A DNA stretch of 13,101 nucleotides from positions 1-13,101 of the forward strand of contig JBBRCX010000115.1 in NCBI GenBank assembly GCA_038204465.1, in the 5' to 3' direction. Position numbers and translations under genes: made by a program. Origin of the DNA: JBBRCX01 sp038204465. GTDB lineage: Bacteria > Planctomycetota > Phycisphaerae > Tepidisphaerales > Tepidisphaeraceae. Shown one piece after another: positions 1 through 7,283 of this stretch; position 1 is the first letter of the stretch, and the number at the start of each line of letters is the position of its first letter. The notes beneath the pieces were generated by a model. The model ran no database searches and was not told the DNA's origin. It saw only the letters and a list, made by a program, of their open reading frames with translations.

Positions 1-58
1 GGCGCCAAAGGCGCGGCGCCTCGCGCGCCCCATTCCAAAGTTGACGTGGAGCGCACGA

Positions 59-1384
59 ATGGACTGTGAGACGGCCCTCAATCTCATCTCCGCCCGACTG
101 GACGGCGAGATCTCGCCCGAGGAGCAGTTGCGCCTCGATGAGCATCTGAGAGATTGTGCCGATTGCCCCGCGGCGGCGGAGGAGTGGCCGAGGCAGCACG
201 AGCAGTTGCGAAGGGCCTTCGGGCCGCGCCGGGAGGCTGCCATCGTTGTAGCGGACCGCGTCATTGCGGCTCATAGGTTCTCCTCTCGCCAGTTGCCGTG
301 GCGGTCGATGCTTGCGTCGGCGGCCGCGGGATTTCTGCTGGCGGTTGTCCTGCTTCAGCCATGGAATCGACCGGCGCCGCTCGGCATCGCTCCGACGAGC
401 AAGGCGCCGCCGCAACCGATCGCGCATCTCGCGCTCGCGACGGGTGTCGTCGAGATCCACGATCCGGGTTCCGGCCAGTGGCGCGCGATGGAGACCGGCG
501 GAGCGGTTCGCCCGGGCGATCGCGTTCGGACCGGTCCAGACGTACGCTGCGAGTTCCGTGGCGCCGACGGGTCTGAGTTGCGCCTCAACGCCGGCAGCGA
601 ATTAACCTTCGATTCCGCCCGGCAGCTGCAACTCGCGAGCGGGCAAATGTGGTCCACGGTCGCTCGAGCGCGTGAGCCGCTGCGCGTCTCCCTGCCCCTG
701 GCGACCGCGACGGCAGACGCGGCGCAGGTGGACTTCAGATGCGCATCTTCGAATGCGACCGTGACCGTGGTCGACGGCACGACGCGAGTGCGCGACGCGG
801 TCGGCGAGAAAACAATCAGTTCCGGCGAGCGGCTTACGATCAGCAACGGCCGCTCCGGAGAACCCGGCCGCGCGGGCGATCTGCTCGTGGCAACACGGTG
901 GGTCAATGAGATTCTGATGTTGAAGGGGCGCGACAACCCCGAGCTTGCGCGGCGCATCGATGATCTGTTCGCGCAGATCGGTCAGCAGAAAATGGCCTTC
1001 ATGTATGAGGAGGAGATCCGAAGTCTCGGCGACCACTGCGTCGTGCCGCTCACGAGGTACATCGAATCCGAGCGTTCCCGCGGAGAGGACCAGAAGCGGC
1101 GTACGGCTGCGCGCATTCTCTCGGACGCGGCCGGCCCGCGATCGATCCCCGACCTGATCGAGTTGCTGGGCGATCGCGACGGCGAGATTCGCGCCAGCGC
1201 CGCGCGGGCGCTGGAACGACTGACGGGCCGGACACAGGGACGGACGGCGCAGCAATGGCGCAGCGAGCCAGGGGAGGCGGGGGAAACGGTGCGCCGTGAA
1301 TGGTCAAAGTGGTGGGAAAGCACACGTGATCGGCCGCAGCCGATCCCATCTGCGCCCGAGCGATCTTTTCCCTCCAAGAGCTGA
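59..1384 (+). CDS. Anti-sigma-type zinc-finger / FecR / HEAT-repeat membrane protein
   Basis: The 441-residue product joins three modules. Residues 1-40 form a zf-HC2-like anti-sigma zinc finger with C3, H29, C33 and C36 (H-x3-C-x2-C). One membrane helix lies at about 83-100. A FecR-like beta domain follows at about 145-265, and HEAT-like helical repeats at about 320-395. Such proteins usually hold an ECF sigma factor at the membrane, so a sigma gene just upstream of the window is likely; that is inference. The ATG at 59 is preferred over the in-frame TTG at 41 because GGAG at 48-51 sits 7 nt upstream. The frame is open to the window edge, so a longer N-terminus cannot be excluded, but the zinc finger begins right at this ATG. 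The two other forward frames stop at 42-44 and 67-69, where an upstream gene could end. The gene converges with the fusion gene ending at 1478. Confidence 0.8.
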   Translation: MDCETALNLISARLDGEISPEEQLRLDEHLRDCADCPAAAEEWPRQHEQLRRAFGPRREAAIVVADRVIAAHRFSSRQLPWRSMLASAAAGFLLAVVLLQPWNRPAPLGIAPTSKAPPQPIAHLALATGVVEIHDPGSGQWRAMETGGAVRPGDRVRTGPDVRCEFRGADGSELRLNAGSELTFDSARQLQLASGQMWSTVARAREPLRVSLPLATATADAAQVDFRCASSNATVTVVDGTTRVRDAVGEKTISSGERLTISNGRSGEPGRAGDLLVATRWVNEILMLKGRDNPELARRIDDLFAQIGQQKMAFMYEEEIRSLGDHCVVPLTRYIESERSRGEDQKRRTAARILSDAAGPRSIPDLIELLGDRDGEIRASAARALERLTGRTQGRTAQQWRSEPGEAGETVRREWSKWWESTRDRPQPIPSAPERSFPSKS

Positions 1385-1477
1385 TGAGCGGCCGCGATCG
1401 AGAAACTGCGGATGGATTGGCCGCCGGCGCGCTAGACACGAGCGTGGGCTTCGCACGCGACCAGGCTCCCGACCGGC

Positions 1478-3499
1478 TCATGACTCCAGGTTCAGGTAGC
1501 GCAGCTCCTCGCTCGAGAGCTCCACGTCGAGCGCGTCAACCGAGGTGCGCGTCTCCTCGATGCTCTGCGGGCCGATCAGCGCGAAGATGTTCAGCGGCTG
1601 GCATAACACGTACGCCAACGCGATCTGCGTCGTGCTCACCTTCTTTCGGCTGGCGATTTCTTTGACACGCTCGATTCGCTTGAAGTTTGCTTCGTTGAAC
1701 CACACGCGAACGATCTCGCGCAGCGCGGGATTGTCCCGGTCCTGTGGGCCGAACCTGCCGGTGAACAGGCCGTTCGCCTGGCTTGACCAGGCGAACAATG
1801 CCATGCCCGTTTCGCGATACCACTCGCGCGATGCCGCGTCGGAAGCAGTCACGCAGTCGGTCCACATCGGCTCGTTCCACTCCGCCAGTGACAGGTTTGG
1901 GCTGCTGGCGACGAAGCCGGGAACGCCCTTGGATTTGGCGTATTCGTTCGCTTCCTGCAGCCGCGCAGGCGTCCAGTTGGACCCGCCGAACGCCCGGAAG
2001 CGGCCGGCGCTGCGGTGCTCGTTGAGGGCATCGACAAACTCACCCGCCGGAACGTTCGGGTTGTCGCGGTGCATCATGTAGAGATCGACGAGGTCGAGCC
2101 CGAACCGATCGAGCGACTGGCGCAGCTGCACGTCGATCAGCTCGGGAGTGACGCCGACCGTTGCGCCGCCCTTGCCGATCAGAACGATCTGATCGCGCAC
2201 GCCGCGCTGTCGAATCCACGCCCCGACCGCCTTCTCCGATTCTCCGCCGCCGTAGACGAAGGCCGTGTCGATCGTGTTGCCGCCGATCTCGAAGAAGTGA
2301 TCGAGCAAGGCATAGCTGTAGGGGATAGCGCTGGTGTGTATGACCATGCTGCCGATCACGACTCGCGAGAGCGGCTTTTCGATCCCCTCCACTCTGCCGT
2401 ACTTCATCTTGTGCTTGGGGCGCGGCGCCAGCGGCCTGCCTGAGAACGGTTTGGTCTGCGCCTCCGCCTGCTCGCTGTCGAAGACCAGTCCCACCTCACG
2501 ACGCCAGCGGTCGAGGCCCTTCATGTTGTTGAGACTGTCCTCCCACGACATGCAGGGATGCGGCGCCTCGCGGCTGCGCTTGAAATGCTCGGTGACGATG
2601 TCGACCTCGATGGCATAGAGGCCCGCGGGAGAGTCGATCCTGATCTCCTGGGGTTTTTCCTCGCCTGTCTTCTGCAGAAAGAAGCTGGAGGTCCCGCCGT
2701 CGCGCGCCGGAAACCATGGATTGGGGACGGCGATGTTGCCCTCTGATCCCCAGATGCGCAGCGTCGAATCGACACTCACCTGCGAGCCGCAGCTCAGGTT
2801 CGCCAGGATCTCACCGGGGAACTTGATCGTCGCCGACGCGTATTCATCGACCCGGCTCTGCCCGCCGATGTGTGCGGTCCCTTTCAATTCAATCGGTTCG
2901 GCGAAGGGCAGCTCGTTCGCCGCGCCTGCAATCAAGCGCGCCATCGAGAGCGTGTAGCAGCCGACGTCCATGATCGATCCGCCCGCGGCGCTGTTCTGCA
3001 GGCGGATGTTGTTCAAATGCAGACCCATGTTGTAGCTGAAGCTGGCGTGGATGACGCGCACGTCGCCGATCGCCCGCTCGCGCACCAGCTTGTAGAGCCG
3101 TGCCGTCTGCGGGTGACAGCGGTACATGAACGCTTCCATGAGGAAGACCTTGCGATGGCGGGCGGCTTCGACGACGGCCATCGCTTCAGCGAAGTTGGCC
3201 GTCAGCGGCTTCTCGCAGAGGATCGCCTTTCCCGCCTCGGCGCAGCGGATGGCCCACTCGGCGTGCAGGTGATTCGGCAGCGAGATGTAGACCGCCCGCA
3301 CCTGCGGGTCGGCGAGCAGGGCCTCATACGAGTCATGGCGCTGCGGGACCTTGAACTCATCCCCGAAGCGATCGGCAGACCCCTGGCTCCGGCTCGCGAC
3401 TGCCAGCAGAGTGGAGGTAGCCGACTGGGCCAGCGCCTTCGCCAGGACCTCTGCGATCTTCCCAGTGCCGAGAATGCCCCAACCGATTTTCTGTGCCAT
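1478..3499 (-). CDS. Gfo/Idh/MocA oxidoreductase fused to aldo/keto reductase
   Basis: The 673-residue protein carries two NAD(P)-dependent enzymes. Residues 1-340 are a Gfo/Idh/MocA dehydrogenase: Rossmann glycine motif GTGKIAE at 11-17, the family lysine in EKP at 96-98, and D178/Y182 in the DVGCYTL segment at the catalytic site. After a linker rich in Gln, Pro and Lys (about 341-365), residues 366-673 form a complete aldo/keto reductase barrel. Its tetrad is intact: D411, Y416, K443 and H477, with a C-terminal cofactor segment around IGPQSIEETR (642-651). The two halves could act in sequence on one sugar, one oxidising and one reducing, but the substrate cannot be read from sequence. The ATG at 3499 has a GGAAA site (3506-3510) 6 nt upstream. 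The reading frame is unbroken, so a sequencing frameshift did not make the fusion. Both domain assignments are firm; the joint pathway is inference. Confidence 0.9.
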   Translation of the reverse strand: MAQKIGWGILGTGKIAEVLAKALAQSATSTLLAVASRSQGSADRFGDEFKVPQRHDSYEALLADPQVRAVYISLPNHLHAEWAIRCAEAGKAILCEKPLTANFAEAMAVVEAARHRKVFLMEAFMYRCHPQTARLYKLVRERAIGDVRVIHASFSYNMGLHLNNIRLQNSAAGGSIMDVGCYTLSMARLIAGAANELPFAEPIELKGTAHIGGQSRVDEYASATIKFPGEILANLSCGSQVSVDSTLRIWGSEGNIAVPNPWFPARDGGTSSFFLQKTGEEKPQEIRIDSPAGLYAIEVDIVTEHFKRSREAPHPCMSWEDSLNNMKGLDRWRREVGLVFDSEQAEAQTKPFSGRPLAPRPKHKMKYGRVEGIEKPLSRVVIGSMVIHTSAIPYSYALLDHFFEIGGNTIDTAFVYGGGESEKAVGAWIRQRGVRDQIVLIGKGGATVGVTPELIDVQLRQSLDRFGLDLVDLYMMHRDNPNVPAGEFVDALNEHRSAGRFRAFGGSNWTPARLQEANEYAKSKGVPGFVASSPNLSLAEWNEPMWTDCVTASDAASREWYRETGMALFAWSSQANGLFTGRFGPQDRDNPALREIVRVWFNEANFKRIERVKEIASRKKVSTTQIALAYVLCQPLNIFALIGPQSIEETRTSVDALDVELSSEELRYLNLES

Positions 3500-3553
3500 G
3501 ACTGCTTTCCGTTACTGCCCACGCACGCCAGCACCAATTTAGGATCAACCGAC

Positions 3554-3568
3554 TTTAGAACGTCTAAA
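3554..3568. promoter_or_regulatory. Perfect inverted repeat, candidate operator
   Basis: TTTAGA-ACG-TCTAAA is a perfect 6-3-6 inverted repeat, AT-rich in a GC-rich region. It lies about 55 bp upstream of the fusion dehydrogenase start at 3499, a usual place for a repressor site. No regulator family is recognised, and no regulator gene lies in the window. Confidence 0.35.
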
Positions 3569-3591
3569 AACCTATTTCCCACGTCAAAAAC

Positions 3592-3810
3592 CCAAGCGCA
3601 CCCCATCCGTTCCCCATCGCCGCTCCATCGCCTTCCCATCCGGCCACCATCGACCCTCCATCGAATCCCCATGAATCTCCCACCACCCAGCCATAGCGCC
3701 CCCAGAATCCTGCCATGTCATGCCCGGCGCCTCACCACGCGATGCAATCCGCTCGCCAGCCGCTGACCATCAACCGACCGCCGCAAAACCGCTCGACCGC
3801 CGACGCCTTT
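3592..3810. repeat. 11-bp phased CCAT(C) tandem array, about 20 units
   Basis: CCA or close variants recur every 11 bp. Units start at 3592, 3603, 3614, 3625, 3636, 3647, 3658, 3669, 3680, 3691, 3702, 3713, 3724 and 3735. One unit is 10 bp long; the phase then continues at 3745, 3756, 3767, 3778, 3789 and 3800. The core of the array, 3603-3662, has CCATC exact in six consecutive units. The other bases of each unit differ, giving a rough consensus CCATCGNNNCC. The later units (3724, 3778, 3789, 3800) keep only CC, which is weak given the base composition. The plus strand is C-rich and G-poor here; the minus strand reads GATGG every 11 bp. It lies in the gap between divergent genes starting at 3499 and 4057. 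It may be a decayed minisatellite or a helically phased binding array. Periodicity is seen directly; function is unknown. Confidence 0.8.
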
Positions 3811-3817
3811 CAGGTCA

Positions 3818-3843
3818 CAGATTGCGCAACTGCGCGCGATCTG
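3818..3843. other. 10-bp stem-loop at the end of the 11-bp array
   Basis: CAGATTGCGC pairs with GCGCGATCTG over 10 bp (one T-G wobble) around a 6-nt loop AACTGC. No T-run follows on either strand, so it does not look like an intrinsic terminator. It immediately follows the last recognisable array unit. The rest of the 3500-4056 gap holds no convincing gene. Confidence 0.45.
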
Positions 3844-4056
3844 GCGCAGAACTGACAGCGCTGCGGCACGGGTCCGATTCTGGGACATCGCGGACCGGAT
3901 TCCAGCCTGCTCCTGGCTACGACTCAATTGCGGACAATACATCGAACCAAAATCTTTCGCCTCCGTAATGGAAGGAACCGAGGGGCGGAGTTCGTTCTTC
4001 GGGGGATCAGGTTAAATTTGTTGTCGGGTATCAAGACGTCCGAGTACCTTCAGACG

Positions 4057-4548
4057 ATGCCCAAGTTCTCTGCGGTTTCCTTCTATACGACACGTAGCGA
4101 GCAGGTGCAGCTCGTCTCGCCTCCCGAGATGCTCCAATGGGAAACAGGCCCGATTGTGCAGGACTTTCGCAAATCACTGCTGGAACGTCAGCAAGGGTTT
4201 AGCGCCACCGTCGAAATACCGCCGACGCCACAACTCGGCTTCGAGTGGGTCGGCATTACTCAAACCAGCGGAATCATCGCGTGGAAGCGCCGGAATCTGG
4301 TCGGTGCGGCCAGCCTACTCTTAGCCGGCCTGGAGACGGATGCGGAAACAGAAGAAATTCGTGCCGCCATGGCTGCGCGAAATGCGCCGCTTCCCCTGCT
4401 GGCATGGCGCGTGATACAGCGGGAGGCGCGTCCACTGCTCGCTACGGTGCATTATGATATTCACTCGGTCGGCGACTGCGTACTGGGCACAATCGCGCCC
4501 GCTATTGCCGCAGCATTCTTCGCCATGTTCGGAGCTACATCCGACTAA
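4057..4548 (+). CDS. Hypothetical protein, no family recognised
   Basis: A 163-residue protein not matched to any family I know. It starts MPKFSAVSFY, is mixed alpha/beta in appearance, has no signal peptide, and contains a single cysteine (C141). A hydrophobic stretch at about 142-158, rich in Ala and Phe, could be a buried helix or a weak membrane segment. The start is uncertain: the ATG at 4057 has no clear ribosome site. In-frame TTG codons at 4018 and 4021 follow AGG at 4009-4011 and would add 12-13 residues, and the frame is open back to 3928. Codons such as ATA, CTA and TTA appear more often than in the neighbours, a possible sign of transfer or weak expression. It is isolated between the repeat array and the convergent HNH gene. 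Reality as a gene is likely; function is unknown. Confidence 0.6.
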   Translation: MPKFSAVSFYTTRSEQVQLVSPPEMLQWETGPIVQDFRKSLLERQQGFSATVEIPPTPQLGFEWVGITQTSGIIAWKRRNLVGAASLLLAGLETDAETEEIRAAMAARNAPLPLLAWRVIQREARPLLATVHYDIHSVGDCVLGTIAPAIAAAFFAMFGATSD

Positions 4549-4713
4549 ATTATTCATAGTCTGCCAAGCCGAGCCCAAGTCCGCTTAGCCGCCGTCCAAA
4601 ATGCGGAGGAGCGGCGTACGGGGCTTCTTGTTGACGGCCTCCGACTGACCGGCGCGGGCGGCCGGCTCATCTGGTCCCGATTCCAGAAACTTGAGGATAA
4701 GTGAGGGCTGTCG

Positions 4714-5400
4714 CTACTTGAGCTCGACGGTCCAGTAGGCGTTGTCGAGGAACTGCTTCCAGCTCGAGTAGCGCTCGTCGGCGAGGCGGATGTTGATCAC
4801 CGGGCTGCGCCTTGGCTTGACCGGCCTGGCGATCAGGTGCATGTGCGACTGCTCGGGCGTGCGGCCGCCCTTTTTTACGTTGCACTTCACGCAGCAGCAG
4901 ACGATGTTGTCCCAGGTGCTGCGCCCGCCCTGGCTCTTGGGCACGACATGATCGAGCGAAAGCTCGGGAGTCGGCATCTTGCGCCCGCAGTACTGGCAGC
5001 GGCTGCCGTCGCGGGCGTAGATGTTGCGGCGGTTGAACTTCACGTCCTGGCGGGGCAGCTTGTCATACCCAAGCAGGCGGATGATGCGCGGCACCGCGAT
5101 CTGGAAGCGCACCGTGTGGATCCAGTCGAACCCGTCCGGCTCAAACTCCGCCTTCAGCTCGGACACCTCGCGCCAGCCTTCGAAGTCAAAGTTCTGCCAG
5201 CGGGCCTGCCCCTTCGCGTCGGTCTCAATGTGGACGACCTCGGCCAGTTCGCGGCAAAGCAGCGAAAAGGCGCGGCGCACGTTGATAACGCGAATCGCCT
5301 GGTAGAACTTGTTCAGGACGAGCACGTTGGCGTTGAGGGCGGGGGCGCCGGGGAAGCCCGTGCCGGCGGCGAGCGAGAATGCTGCGGGATGGACGTTCAT
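4714..5400 (-). CDS. HNH endonuclease family protein
   Basis: The 228-residue protein has an HNH nuclease fold at about 128-182. Two zinc knuckles, C135/C138 and C170/C173, flank the core LSLDH (147-151). H151 is the expected catalytic histidine and N165 in WDN the middle asparagine of the motif. Residues 24-120 form an N-terminal region beginning with NVLVLNKFYQAI, seen in a widespread family of stand-alone bacterial HNH proteins. No restriction, toxin, phage or intron context is present, so a housekeeping or repair role is more likely than defence; that is inference. No strong ribosome site precedes the ATG at 5400. The first 20 residues are Ala/Gly/Pro-rich, so a slightly later start is possible. 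It converges with the orphan gene at 4057-4548; the 165-bp gap between them shows no clear terminator. Confidence 0.85.
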   Translation of the reverse strand: MNVHPAAFSLAAGTGFPGAPALNANVLVLNKFYQAIRVINVRRAFSLLCRELAEVVHIETDAKGQARWQNFDFEGWREVSELKAEFEPDGFDWIHTVRFQIAVPRIIRLLGYDKLPRQDVKFNRRNIYARDGSRCQYCGRKMPTPELSLDHVVPKSQGGRSTWDNIVCCCVKCNVKKGGRTPEQSHMHLIARPVKPRRSPVINIRLADERYSSWKQFLDNAYWTVELK

Positions 5401-5436
5401 TCGTCAGGCTGGAGCAGAACCCGCCGCGCGACACCT

Positions 5437-5453
5437 GTCGCGGCTGCCGCGAC
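5437..5453. promoter_or_regulatory. Perfect 7-3-7 inverted repeat in the HNH gene leader
   Basis: GTCGCGG-CTG-CCGCGAC is a perfect inverted repeat 36-53 bp upstream of the HNH start. It could form a tight RNA hairpin in that gene's leader or be an operator. A possible minus-strand -10 (TACAAT, complement of 5509-5514) with no good -35 would place it inside a leader of about 100 nt. It has no T-run, so it is not a typical terminator. Confidence 0.3.
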
Positions 5454-5666
5454 CTGCTGAGTTGACTGGAGGAAGTCAGCGACCCTCCGAGGCCCTCATT
5501 GCCGATGGATTGTAGCCGCGACGGAAGTTAAACACCAGCCATGCGTCCATCGGCCGACAGCGGTGCGGACTTTGGAATGTGCAAACAATTGCGGCCCGCG
5601 CGGGTCTGATCGTGAAATCGCGCGATACCGGGAATAGGCAGGCGGCAGAACCTGTTGTGGAGATAT

Positions 5667-6524
5667 ATGACGGCTGTGCGGACGGTAGTCTTTGCCCTGA
5701 TCGCGGCGTCTTTTTTCCACGACGGCCGCGCGCAGGCAACACCGCCCGAGCAGCTTGTCCGGGCCGAACTATTGGCGGATGTTTCAACGGTGAAGGCGGG
5801 CGAGCCGTTTACGCTGGGCGTGCTGCTGCAGATCGAGCCGGGCTGGCACGTTTACTGGACGAATCCCGGCGTGCTGGGTCTGCCGACGGCCGTGAAGTTT
5901 ACCCTGCCGGAAGGCTTCGCGGCAGGGCCGTTGGCGTTTCCAACTCCTTCTCGATTCGAGCAGCCGGGCAATGAAGTGGGCTTCGGGTATGAGAAGCAGG
6001 TGCTGCTGACGGCGCGGGTGACTCCGCCGAAGCAGTTGCCGCCGGGTGATCTTCGTATCTCGGCCAAGGCGCGATGGCTCAGCTGCAAAGACGTCTGCTT
6101 GCCGGGCAGCGGCGAGTTAAGTCTGGTGCTGCATTCCGGTGCTGCCGTTCAGCGCGACAACGAGAGGTTGTTCGACATTTCGGCGGCGAGCGTACCCGTG
6201 GAGGTGCGGTTGGCACCAGATATCGTCAGCGCCGAAGTTGTCGACGGCGCCAAGCCGGATGCTCACTCCATTCGAATTCAGTGGAAAGAGCCGCCGACGG
6301 GGGTGGACCTCTTCCCCACCGCGAACGATGCGCTGAGCGTAGACGACATCGCCGTTCGAAGCGAAGGCGACGTGACGCGGATTGATTTCAAAATAACATT
6401 GCTGAAGGGACAGAAGTTGACGGCCGGCAAGTTGCCGGTCGTGGTTGGCTACAGCACTCGCGGCGGGGAGCGGCGCGGCGTGATGCTTGATGTGCCTTTG
6501 CGTGAAGGCGGCAAGCCGCAATAA
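5667..6524 (+). CDS. Exported DsbD N-terminal-like (thiol:disulfide interchange) protein
   Basis: The 285-residue product starts with a signal peptide (hydrophobic core about 5-17, likely cleavage near AQA at 22-24). The mature part resembles the N-terminal immunoglobulin-fold domain of DsbD/ScsB, including GWHVYWTNPG (59-68) and the paired cysteines C140 and C144 in WLSCKDVCLPG. In DsbD this domain passes electrons from the membrane core to periplasmic thiol proteins. Here the membrane core and thioredoxin domain are absent, so the electron donor must be encoded elsewhere. The spacing CX3C is shorter than the CX5C of E. coli DsbD and like that of ScsB-type proteins. The ATG at 5667 is chosen over TTG 5655 because GGAG (5659-5662) precedes it, though with only 4 nt. 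It is followed 50 bp later by a secreted thioredoxin-fold gene, very likely in one transcript. Confidence 0.85.
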   Translation: MTAVRTVVFALIAASFFHDGRAQATPPEQLVRAELLADVSTVKAGEPFTLGVLLQIEPGWHVYWTNPGVLGLPTAVKFTLPEGFAAGPLAFPTPSRFEQPGNEVGFGYEKQVLLTARVTPPKQLPPGDLRISAKARWLSCKDVCLPGSGELSLVLHSGAAVQRDNERLFDISAASVPVEVRLAPDIVSAEVVDGAKPDAHSIRIQWKEPPTGVDLFPTANDALSVDDIAVRSEGDVTRIDFKITLLKGQKLTAGKLPVVVGYSTRGGERRGVMLDVPLREGGKPQ

Positions 6525-6574
6525 TGTTCAGATCCGCGTGCATAACGCACTGGGTCAGGTCATAAGGAGAAGTG

Positions 6575-7171
6575 ATGCGTAAATCAGTTTCTGTCGCCGC
6601 GATCGTGGCGGTCGTCACACTCGTGTTTACCCTGGCCCGCGCGGCGGACAAGCCCGCGGTCGGCAAGCCGGCGCCGGAGTTTTCGCTGCAGAGCCAGGAC
6701 GGCAAGACGGTGAAGCTCAGCGACTACAAGGGCAAGCTCGTGGTCCTGGAATGGACCAATCCCGAGTGCCCCTTCGTCAAGCGGCATTACGAGCACAAGA
6801 CCATGAATACTCTCGCGGATGAGTACAAGGACAATGACGTCGTGTGGCTCGCGATCAACTCCACGAGCAATGCGACCTCGGAAGCAAACCGAAAGTGGTC
6901 GGAACAAGCGGGCCTCTCGCGGCCGGTCCTGGATGATTCGAAGGGGACGGTGGGGCGGCTGTACGGCGCGACCAATACGCCGCACATGTATATCGTCGAT
7001 AAGGGGGGGAACCTCGCCTACATCGGCGCGATCGACAACGACCCGGACGGCAGCAGGGACAGCGGAAAAGTGAATTACGTAAAGAAGGCGCTGGATGAGC
7101 TGCTGGCAGGCAAATCGGTGAGCGAGCCCGAGACCAAGGCGTACGGCTGCGGCGTGCACTACGCAGAGTAG
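6575..7171 (+). CDS. Secreted PRX_like1-type thioredoxin-fold protein
   Basis: The 198-residue protein has a signal peptide (about 1-23, ending ARAA) and an AhpC/TSA-type thioredoxin fold. The active-site region is TNPECPFV (61-68), with a single cysteine C65 in place of a CXXC pair. The cis-proline loop is N134-T135-P136. A second conserved cysteine, C192, lies in the C-terminal YGCGVHY tail (190-196). This pattern matches the PRX_like1 subfamily, whose enzymology is poorly known; C65-C192 disulfide cycling is plausible. The ATG at 6575 follows AAGGAGA (6564-6570) by 4 nt, the clearest ribosome site in the region. It sits behind the DsbD-like gene, which could keep its cysteines reduced; that partnership is inferred from order. 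Asn-Ser-Thr-rich loops (95-103) are unremarkable. Confidence 0.85.
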   Translation: MRKSVSVAAIVAVVTLVFTLARAADKPAVGKPAPEFSLQSQDGKTVKLSDYKGKLVVLEWTNPECPFVKRHYEHKTMNTLADEYKDNDVVWLAINSTSNATSEANRKWSEQAGLSRPVLDDSKGTVGRLYGATNTPHMYIVDKGGNLAYIGAIDNDPDGSRDSGKVNYVKKALDELLAGKSVSEPETKAYGCGVHYAE

Positions 7172-7194
7172 ATCTCGAGCTTGACGCGTGCGTG

Positions 7195-7225
7195 GGGCGG
7201 GTCTTTCGGATCCGCCCTTCCTTCT
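7195..7225 (+). terminator. Candidate terminator after the redox gene pair
   Basis: GGGCGGGTC (7195-7203) pairs with GATCCGCCC (7209-7217) over 9 bp with one G-T wobble and a 5-nt loop TTTCG. It is followed by TTCCTTCT, an interrupted T-rich stretch, 23 bp after the stop codon at 7171. The tail is weak, so efficiency is uncertain. Confidence 0.5.
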
Positions 7226-7283
7226 GCGCGGGAGGGCGATTCTCGTCGTCCGCAAACCGATCGCGCCAGGCGTCACGAGTGCT

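Noticed and set aside
1442..1458. Small hairpin GCGTG/CACGC between convergent genes
   Set aside because: Only five pairs and no T-run on either strand; too weak to call a terminator.
1384..1665. 93-codon ORF overlapping the stop of the FecR gene
   Set aside because: Its start overlaps the stop codon as in translational coupling, but two thirds of it lies antisense to the aldo/keto reductase end and the product is Arg/Ser/Pro-rich with no motif.
3202..3672. 156-codon minus-strand frame with 11-residue Met-Gly/Arg-Trp/Asp-Gly repeats at its N-terminus
   Set aside because: The peptide repeat simply follows from reading the 11-bp array in three frames (33 bp), and the rest overlaps the dehydrogenase gene in another frame with no motif.
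2870..3766. 298-codon plus-strand open frame over the start of the fusion gene
   Set aside because: It is antisense to a strongly supported dehydrogenase domain and runs on into the 11-bp array with a Pro/Ser/His-rich tail.
3592..3810. CRISPR array
   Set aside because: The units are 11 bp with a conserved core of about 4-5 bases and no repeat-spacer structure of the right length; no cas gene is present.
3929..3957. Possible promoter TTGCGG with AATCTT 17 bp downstream, before the orphan gene
   Set aside because: The -10 match is poor and the gene's start is itself uncertain.
3720..3968. 82-codon plus-strand ORF within the gap
   Set aside because: It covers the degenerate end of the array and the stem-loop, has no ribosome site and no recognisable domain.
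4837..5460. 207-codon plus-strand ORF
   Set aside because: It is antisense to the HNH gene, whose zinc and catalytic residues are all in place.
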